Shown here: positions 58,657-64,000 of the stretch, piece after piece
How the letters are laid out: each line of letters begins with the position of its first letter
Numbering within the stretch: position 1 is the first letter of the stretch
From: Streptomyces rubiginosohelvolus
Lineage (GTDB): Bacteria; Actinomycetota; Actinomycetes; Streptomycetales; Streptomycetaceae
DNA length: 64,000 bases
Assembly: GCF_014649875.1 (NCBI RefSeq)
Contig: NZ_BMTW01000012.1
Location: 169,405 to 233,404 of the forward strand
Direction of reading: 5' to 3'
Notes under the pieces: model-generated
The model's input: only the letters and a program-made list of their open reading frames with translations
What the model was told of the DNA's origin: nothing
The model's database searches: none
Translations under genes and position numbers: made by a program

Positions 58657-59307
58657 ATGCCCCCGCTCCCCCGCCCCGCCGCCCTGCTCTGCGACATGGA
58701 CGGCACCCTCGTCGACACCGAGCACGCCTGGCTGGACACCGTCGCCGGCTTCCTGCGGACCCAGGGCTCCCCGGCCGGCGCGGGCACCCTCGCCCCGTTC
58801 GCGGGCGCCGCGGTGGCCGACGCGGCCGACCGCCTCGTACGCGACGGCCTCACCGCACTGTCCCCGGCGGAGACCGCCGCACGGCTCGACCAGGAGTTCA
58901 CGGCACGGGTGGCGGCAGGGGTGGCCGTCCAGCCGGGCGCCCTCCGGCTCCTGGACCGGGCGCGCGCCCTCGGCGTACCGACGGCCCTGGTGACCGCGTC
59001 CGAGCGGCACGTGGCCGACCTGGTGCTGGACACACTGGGCCGGCACCGCTTCGACACCTCGGTCGCCTCGGGCGAGACGCCGCGCGGAAAGCCGCACCCC
59101 GACCCGTACCTGGCGGCGGCGGCCGCGCTCGGGGTGGCCCCACAGGACTGCCTGGCCGTCGAGGACACCCCGACGGGCGCCTCCGCCGCCCTGGCCGCGG
59201 GATGCCGCCTGCTCGCGGTCCCGTCGGTCCCCGGCATCGAACCGGGCCCGCGCACGGTCCTGGTCGCCTCCCTGGCGGAGGCGGATCTGGCGGACGCGGT
59301 GGGGTAG
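58657..59307 (+). CDS. HAD family hydrolase (beta-PGM/phosphatase-like)
   Basis: The 216-residue protein has the HAD motifs DMDGTLVDT near the N-terminus, LVTASERH (motif II Thr/Ser), GKPHPDPYL (motif III Lys) and LAVEDTPTGASAA (motif IV acids). A helical cap follows motif I. It would dephosphorylate a small molecule in the cytoplasm. It lies after the GntR gene, possibly in one transcript, so it may process the compound imported by the ABC transporter, for example as a phosphatase or phosphonoacetaldehyde-hydrolase-like enzyme. Confidence 0.85.
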   Translation: MPPLPRPAALLCDMDGTLVDTEHAWLDTVAGFLRTQGSPAGAGTLAPFAGAAVADAADRLVRDGLTALSPAETAARLDQEFTARVAAGVAVQPGALRLLDRARALGVPTALVTASERHVADLVLDTLGRHRFDTSVASGETPRGKPHPDPYLAAAAALGVAPQDCLAVEDTPTGASAALAAGCRLLAVPSVPGIEPGPRTVLVASLAEADLADAVG

Positions 59308-59418
59308 GAGCCGCGCCCCACGCCACTGCCCTCGATCACTCGTGCGGGTGATCGGGCCGGATCGCCCGCCCTGCCCTCGAATCCGCTCCCTAGGCTCGGT
59401 CGCGCCAAAACACAGCGC

Positions 59419-59454
59419 GGCCCTCGGTCAGGATTGCCGTCCCGACCGAGGGCC
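59419..59454. terminator. Hairpin between HAD gene and endonuclease gene
   Basis: GGCCCTCGGTC and GACCGAGGGCC form an 11-base perfect stem with a 14-base loop, 25 bases before the GTG at 59480. It may terminate the HAD transcript or form a leader structure of the endonuclease gene. Confidence 0.7.
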
Positions 59455-59479
59455 TCACCATCAGGAAGTAGGGCTTCCC

Positions 59480-60373
59480 GTGGCTGAGCACGACACTAAC
59501 GCGCCCCCACTCTTCGAACTCGGAGATGTCTCACCCGCCCCAACGCCGGCCCCGGCGTTCACGGATCTCCAACGCCCCGACTACGCCTACATGTTCGGCT
59601 TCCTCCAGGCCGACGGCCACCTCGCACAGGGCACCGGCAACAAAGGCCGCCTGACGGTGGAGATCAGCGTCCGGGACATCGCCGTACTGCGCGCGTTCCA
59701 GCGCCTCACCCCGTACAACAGCAGCATCACCGAACGCGTGCGGGCCACGAACTTCTCCGAGGAGCACCACTCGGCGATCTGGACCCTCTGCGATCAGGAA
59801 GCCAGGGCCACGGTCAACGGGCTGGGCCTTCCCTACGGCCGTAAGTCGAGGAAGATCACCCCGCCCCGGGTGGAGTTCTCCCGCCGCGACTACCTCCGGG
59901 GCGTCATCGACGCCGACGGCTCGGTCGGGCACACAGGACAGGGCCTTCCCTTCGTCTCGCTGACCACCGCGAGCGCCGCAGTCGGCGCGTACCTCTGCAG
60001 GTACGCCAAGGCGGTGACGGGCTCCGCCCGGCAGATCGGACGCAATGCGCGGGACGGGATCTACAACGTGGTCTACACGAAGGAAGCGGCGGTTCAGCTG
60101 GCCGGGCATCACTACTACCCGGGCTGCCTGTCCCTCGCCCGCAAGCAGACGGCAGCCACGGCCCTGGCGTCCTGGGAACGACCGGCGGACATGCCCGTCC
60201 GCTCGCCCGGACGACGCTGGAAACCCTGGGAGGACCGCGCTCTGCTGGCCCATGACGACGCCGAGACGGCGGCCGCCGAACTGGGCCGCAGCTCAGCCTC
60301 CTGCTCCGTACGACTGTGGCGGCTGAAGACCGGAAAGGTGCGACGCCCCGAGGGCGGTCCCGCAGGCGCGTGA
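59480..60373 (+). CDS. Free-standing LAGLIDADG homing-endonuclease-like protein
   Basis: The 297-residue protein has two LAGLIDADG helices: AYMFGFLQADGHL and YLRGVIDADGSVG, each with the catalytic acid, spaced as in a single-chain enzyme. Between them are basic strands such as IWTLCDQEARATVNGLGLPYGRKSRKI-type segments. A C-terminal Myb/SANT-like or HTH segment (RRWKPWEDRALLAHDD...SSASCSVRLWRLKTG) may bind DNA. It is not inserted in another frame, so it is neither an intein nor clearly inside an intron. GTG at 59480 follows AGGAAGTAGGG. It is convergent with rtcB. Confidence 0.8.
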   Translation: MAEHDTNAPPLFELGDVSPAPTPAPAFTDLQRPDYAYMFGFLQADGHLAQGTGNKGRLTVEISVRDIAVLRAFQRLTPYNSSITERVRATNFSEEHHSAIWTLCDQEARATVNGLGLPYGRKSRKITPPRVEFSRRDYLRGVIDADGSVGHTGQGLPFVSLTTASAAVGAYLCRYAKAVTGSARQIGRNARDGIYNVVYTKEAAVQLAGHHYYPGCLSLARKQTAATALASWERPADMPVRSPGRRWKPWEDRALLAHDDAETAAAELGRSSASCSVRLWRLKTGKVRRPEGGPAGA

Positions 60374-60387
60374 GCGTCCGCGGAACC

Positions 60388-60424
60388 GTGAGGGGCACGC
60401 CGCTGCCCGCGGCGCGCCCCTCAC
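60388..60424. terminator. Terminator between endonuclease and rtcB genes
   Basis: GTGAGGGGC and GCCCCTCAC form a nine-base perfect stem around a GC-rich loop in the 52-base gap between the convergent gene ends. Confidence 0.75.
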
Positions 60425-60425
60425 C

Positions 60426-61619
60426 TCAGCCCTTGATGCAGATGACCTGCTTGAGCTTCGCGACGACCTCGACCAGGTCCCGCTGCTGCTCCATGACCTG
60501 CTCGATCGGCTTGTACGCGGCCGGGATCTCGTCCAGGACGCCGGAGTCCTTACGGCACTCCACGCCCCGCGTCTGCTCCTCCAGGTCGCGCACCGTGAAC
60601 CGGCGCTTGGCCGCGTTCCGGCTCATCCGGCGACCGGCGCCGTGCGAGGCCGAGTTGAACGCCTGCTCGTTGCCGAGGCCCTTCACGATGTAGGAGCTGG
60701 TGCCCATCGAGCCGGGGATGATCCCGTACTCCCCGGAACCGGCGCGGATCGCTCCCTTACGGGTGACGAGCAGGTCCGCCCCGTCGTACCGCTCCTCCGC
60801 CACGTAGTTGTGGTGGCAGGAGATCTCCTGGTCGAAGACCGGCTTCGCCTTCTTGAACTCCCGGCGGACCACGTCCTTGAAGAGCGCCATCATGATCGCG
60901 CGGTTGTACTTGGCGTACTCCTGCGCCCAGTAGAGGTCGTTCCGGTAGTCGGCCATCTGCGGGGTGTCCGAGACGAAGACCGCCAGGTCCCGGTCGACGA
61001 GGCCCTGGTTGTGCGGCAGCTTCTGGGCGATGCCGATGTGGTGCTCGGCGAGTTCCTTGCCGATGTTGCGGGAGCCGGAGTGCAGCATCAGCCACACCGA
61101 CCCGTCGCTGTCGAGGCAGAACTCGATCATGTGGTTGCCCGAGCCCAGCGTCCCCATCTGCTTCGTGGCACGTTCCTGACGGAACTTGACCGCTTCCGCG
61201 ATCCCCCCGAACCGCCCCCAGAAGTCGTCCCAGCCCGCCGTCGGGAACCCGTGCAGCCTCCCCGGGTCCACCACGTCGTCGTGCATCCCCCGGCCGACCG
61301 GAATGGCCTGCTCGATCTTGGAACGCAGCCGTGACAGGTCGCCGGGAAGATCGTTCGCGGTGAGGGACGTCTTGACGGCGGACATCCCGCAGCCGATGTC
61401 CACCCCCACCGCCGCCGGGCACACCGCGCCCTGCATCGCGATCACCGAGCCGACCGTCGCCCCCTTGCCGAAGTGGACGTCCGGCATGACGGCCAGCCCC
61501 TTGATCCACGGCAGCGTGGAGACGTTGCGCAGCTGCTGCATCGCCACGTCCTCGACCGACGCGGGGTCCGCCCACATGCGGATGGGAACCTTCGCCCCCG
61601 GTACCTCTACGTACGACAT
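60426..61619 (-). CDS. rtcB: RtcB family RNA ligase (3'-phosphate/5'-OH joining)
   Basis: The 397-residue protein has the RtcB metal-site residues Asp74 and Cys77 in VGVDIGCGMSA, HFGKGATVG, GSGNHMIEF, LHSGSRNIGKELAEHH, and the guanylylated His in ASHGAGRRMSR. RtcB uses GTP and Mn to seal RNA ends, for repair or tRNA splicing-like reactions. It is uninterrupted by an intein. ATG at 61619 has a GAGGAG site. Its upstream neighbour is a divergent lipoprotein gene. Confidence 0.94.
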   Translation of the reverse strand: MSYVEVPGAKVPIRMWADPASVEDVAMQQLRNVSTLPWIKGLAVMPDVHFGKGATVGSVIAMQGAVCPAAVGVDIGCGMSAVKTSLTANDLPGDLSRLRSKIEQAIPVGRGMHDDVVDPGRLHGFPTAGWDDFWGRFGGIAEAVKFRQERATKQMGTLGSGNHMIEFCLDSDGSVWLMLHSGSRNIGKELAEHHIGIAQKLPHNQGLVDRDLAVFVSDTPQMADYRNDLYWAQEYAKYNRAIMMALFKDVVRREFKKAKPVFDQEISCHHNYVAEERYDGADLLVTRKGAIRAGSGEYGIIPGSMGTSSYIVKGLGNEQAFNSASHGAGRRMSRNAAKRRFTVRDLEEQTRGVECRKDSGVLDEIPAAYKPIEQVMEQQRDLVEVVAKLKQVICIKG

Positions 61620-61782
61620 AACTCCTCGATTCCCCCGAAAAGACTGAAAGCGCAAAACCGGTGCCAAGGTCGGCAAACCCGTCGGCCGACCGGCATTCAC
61701 AGCAGCGCGTGCGATACACATTGTGTCCATCGGCCGCCTTCGCGCGGCAACTCGTTTTCCGTACCGAAGGGAGCCTGGGACG

Positions 61783-62661
61783 GTGCGACACATGGCGTAC
61801 GTACCCGGCGTCGCGCTTCTCGCAGCGCTCGTCGTCGGCTGCAGCGCCGGCGCCGACGGCAACGCGAACGGCGCCGACAGCAAGGCGGGCAGCCCGACGG
61901 TCACCCCCGCGCCCCCGGGGAAGTACCTGACCCTGCCCGCCCCCTGCCGCGCCGTGCCGCGCTCCACGCTGAAGGATCTGCTGCCCGGCGCCGCGGAACT
62001 GCCCGGGGACCAGCAGGACAAGGTGTTCCGGGGCTCGGCGGCCGTCACGTACGACACGGACCGCAAGGTCGGCTGCAGCTGGAAGTCCGACGCGCCGAGC
62101 GCGACGCGGAGCCTCTCCGTCGACTTCGAGCGCGTCGTCTCGTACGACCCCGCCGTCAGCGACGACGACCGCGCCGACACCGTGTACGCGAAGAAGGAGA
62201 AGGCCGCCGGCCTGTCCTCCTCGACGCCCCCCGGGCCGCCCGACGAGAAGGACAAGAAGGGCGAGGAGAGCGAGACGAGCGAGGGGAGCGGGAAGGCCGA
62301 GGACCCGACCGACGCCGACACCGACGCCGACGCCACGGGTTCCGCCGAACCCTCGCCCTCCGAAAGCAGCGGTGGAAGCACCGACGGGACCCCGGGAAGC
62401 AGCAGCAGCCCGGAGGAAGCCCTCCCCTCGCGCATCCTCGACAACCTGGGAGATGCCGCATTCCTGCAGGATCTGCCCAAACAGGCAGGTTCCCCCGCAC
62501 AGCACCACACGGTGAGCGTGGTGTTCCGCACATCGAACGTGGTCGTGACCGTCCGGTACGCCGAGCAGCCGGCCCTCATCACCCAGGTGCCCGACGGCAG
62601 GGAACTTCAGGAGAAGGCCCAGGCACTGGCCCGGAAGCTGGCCGAGACGCTCAGCGAATAG
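61783..62661 (+). CDS. DUF3558-type lipoprotein (first of a pair)
   Basis: The 292-residue protein has a lipobox (LLAALVVGC) after a short N-terminus, then PAPCRAVPRSTLKDLLPGA and VGCSWKSD, the two Cys-containing motifs typical of DUF3558 lipoproteins. A long Ser/Glu/Asp/Gly-rich linker (about residues 150-215) precedes the C-terminal strand region (VVVTVRYA). The function is unknown; it sits outside the membrane. GTG at 61783 follows GGGAG; ATG at 61792 is possible. Confidence 0.78.
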   Translation: MRHMAYVPGVALLAALVVGCSAGADGNANGADSKAGSPTVTPAPPGKYLTLPAPCRAVPRSTLKDLLPGAAELPGDQQDKVFRGSAAVTYDTDRKVGCSWKSDAPSATRSLSVDFERVVSYDPAVSDDDRADTVYAKKEKAAGLSSSTPPGPPDEKDKKGEESETSEGSGKAEDPTDADTDADATGSAEPSPSESSGGSTDGTPGSSSSPEEALPSRILDNLGDAAFLQDLPKQAGSPAQHHTVSVVFRTSNVVVTVRYAEQPALITQVPDGRELQEKAQALARKLAETLSE

Positions 62662-62854
62662 GCCCCTCCGACGAGCCCCCACCGGCCGGATCTCCGGTCT
62701 CCGGGGGCTCTCGGCGGCGGCGCGGCACACCGGCCGCCCGTCGTACCGTGGCTGTCCGGAAGACGTACCGACCCGCTACCGAGCCCGCCCGTACACCGCA
62801 CGAACCGAGACCTCCAGCACCGAGAGCTCCCCGTGCCATCCGAGTGAAGGAACC

Positions 62855-63700
62855 ATGCACCGATCTGCCCCGCGCCTGTCCCGCATCCTCGCCTGCGCCG
62901 CCGTACCGGTGATGCTCGTAGCCGTCGGCTGCTCGTCGGACTCCGGCTCCGACGGCAAGAAGAACGCGGGCTCCTCGTCGTCCGGCACGGCCAGCTCCAA
63001 GCCCTCGGAGCCCACCGTCGAACCGGCGAAGTTCGCCGATCTTCCCGACCCGTGCACCTCGATCGGGAAGAAGACGATCGAGGACCTGGTCCCCGAGGCC
63101 AAGAAGAAGGGCGGCACGGCGGGCGGGTCCTCCGACCTGTCGGTCCGCAGCAGCTGCTCCTGGAACGGCCTGGACGACCAGGGCGTCAAGGGCTCGCAGT
63201 ACCACTGGATGGACGTCGGCTTCACCCGGTTCGACTCGGACCAGGCGCTCGGCAGCGGCGCCAAGCGCGCCACCGAGGACTACGCCAAACAGGTCACCAA
63301 GACGAAGGCGACCGAGGGCGCCAAGAAGGCCGCCGCGGAGCCTGCTGCCGGGATCGGCGAGGAGGCGACCCTCGTCACGTACGGCCTCAGCAAGACGGAC
63401 GAGGACTTCGTGTACGCCACCGTCGTGGCGCGGACGGGCAACGTCGTCGTCACCCTGACGTACAACGGCGCGGGCTACGCGGGCGCGAAGACCCCGTCCT
63501 CCTCGGACATCGTCAAGGGCGCCCAGAAGGCGGCCAAGGAAGCGATCGCCGCGGTCGGGAAGACCGCCGGCTCCGAGGACTCCCCGGCGAAGGGCGACGC
63601 GAAGACCGACGCCGAGGACACGAAGAAGGACGACGCCGACGCGAAGGGTGACGCCGGCAGCGGGGACAGCCCCAAGTCCAAGGCCACGCCCAAGTCGTGA
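62855..63700 (+). CDS. DUF3558-type lipoprotein (second of a pair)
   Basis: The 281-residue protein has a signal with lipobox MLVAVGC, a Ser/Lys-rich linker, then DLPDPCTSIGKKTIEDLVPEA and RSSCSWNG, corresponding to the Cys motifs of its upstream neighbour, and VVVTLTYNGAGYAG near the end. The Asp/Lys/Ala-rich C-terminal tail is low complexity. The two genes look like an old tandem duplication. It is followed by a strong terminator. Confidence 0.8.
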   Translation: MHRSAPRLSRILACAAVPVMLVAVGCSSDSGSDGKKNAGSSSSGTASSKPSEPTVEPAKFADLPDPCTSIGKKTIEDLVPEAKKKGGTAGGSSDLSVRSSCSWNGLDDQGVKGSQYHWMDVGFTRFDSDQALGSGAKRATEDYAKQVTKTKATEGAKKAAAEPAAGIGEEATLVTYGLSKTDEDFVYATVVARTGNVVVTLTYNGAGYAGAKTPSSSDIVKGAQKAAKEAIAAVGKTAGSEDSPAKGDAKTDAEDTKKDDADAKGDAGSGDSPKSKATPKS

Positions 63701-63747
63701 CCTGACGGCCCCGCGGATCGCCAATCCGCAGGTCCAGCACGTGCGTT

Positions 63748-63782
63748 GGAAAGCCCGGACCTCCTCGGAGGCCGGGCTTTCC
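63748..63782. terminator. Terminator after the lipoprotein pair
   Basis: GGAAAGCCCGG and CCGGGCTTTCC form an 11-base perfect stem with a 13-base loop, followed by a C/T-rich run. Confidence 0.88.
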
Positions 63783-63924
63783 CCCTCCCCGCGCAACGAA
63801 ACTCGTACACATGTGCCAGGCTGTGCCATCGCTGGACGTGGGTCGTCCGGTTGAACGCCGAAGGTGAACAACGAAGCCGGGCACGGAAGTCGGTTCGGGT
63901 ACGAGGTCGGGGAGGGGATCGCTG

Positions 63925-64000
63925 GTGGCCGCGATGCAGCTGACACGCACGCACCGCATACTCATCGGGGTCGTCGTCGCGGGTGCGGTGGTCATCGCCG
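63925..64000 (+). CDS. N-terminal start of a membrane-anchored or secreted protein, cut by the window edge
   Basis: From GTG 63925, eight bases after GGAGGGG, the frame reads MAAMQLTRTHRILIGVVVAGAVVIA, basic residues followed by a hydrophobic helix, and runs off the right edge. It could be a signal peptide or a membrane anchor. Nothing more can be said. Confidence 0.5.
   Translation, partial: MAAMQLTRTHRILIGVVVAGAVVIA

Noticed and set aside
59308..59479. Group I or II intron around the LAGLIDADG gene
   Set aside because: No conserved intron core or interrupted host gene could be seen; the flanks are normal gene ends with hairpins.
60426..62582. Extension of rtcB upstream by 320 codons over the lipoprotein gene
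   Set aside because: The extension is antisense to a clear lipoprotein gene and RtcB has its usual start at 61619 with GAGGAG.

Overview
The window is high-GC actinobacterial DNA, and gene content points to Streptomyces: third-codon-position GC is very high, many genes start with GTG, neighbouring genes are joined by ATGA/GTGA overlaps, and there is a futalosine menaquinone pathway, a System II cytochrome c maturation locus, a DmdR/IdeR-type iron box and tandem secreted lipoproteins of the DUF3558 kind. It contains no rRNA, tRNA, CRISPR array, transposase or prophage module that I can see.

Left part (1-8.4 kb): a secreted M23 peptidase cut by the window edge, a secreted protein of unknown function, a broken VapBC-type toxin-antitoxin locus, then a lipid-metabolism block. 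This block has a long-chain acyl-CoA ligase, a thiolase, a divergent FabG4-like ketoreductase plus MaoC/HtdX-like dehydratase, and a TetR regulator. Two TTACTC-nn-GAGTAA-type operators sit between the divergent genes. The set resembles the mycobacterial fadA2/fabG4/htdX locus.

Accessory core (8.4-28.4 kb): an eight-gene nonribosomal peptide operon read leftward from one promoter near 26.8 kb, every junction being an overlap of 4-8 bases. In transcription order it encodes C-A-T; C-A(Ser)-T-TE fused to a complete MFS exporter; a free-standing AMP ligase; C-A(Gly-like)-T; MbtH; a free carrier protein; a free condensation domain; and an N,N-dimethylformamidase-beta-like protein. The thioesterase nucleophile is Cys instead of Ser, and a DasR-type palindrome touches the -35 box. 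I do not recognise the product. This is the most likely undescribed system in the window. A divergent secreted alpha/beta hydrolase lies on the other side of the promoter region.

Housekeeping part (28.4-48 kb): an anion/amino-acid:cation symporter; menaquinone genes (mqnE, a UbiX-like flavin prenyltransferase, mqnP, a UbiD-like decarboxylase) interspersed with an Lrp regulator, a rhomboid protease and small proteins; the cytochrome c genes ccsB-resB-ccdA-resA; a Tat lipoprotein with a polysaccharide-deacetylase-like fold; an iron-box-controlled Fes-like siderophore esterase whose usual catalytic Ser and His are both replaced; and a histidine phosphatase with hemL.

Right part (48-64 kb): several small conserved or regulatory genes; a Mut7-C protein; a small AAA ATPase; a short-chain dehydrogenase; an ABC importer with a secreted phosphatase/nuclease, divergent GntR regulator and HAD phosphatase, together a plausible uptake system for a phosphorylated or phosphonate compound; a free-standing LAGLIDADG endonuclease gene next to the RNA ligase rtcB; two tandem lipoproteins; and the start of a membrane-anchored protein at the right edge.
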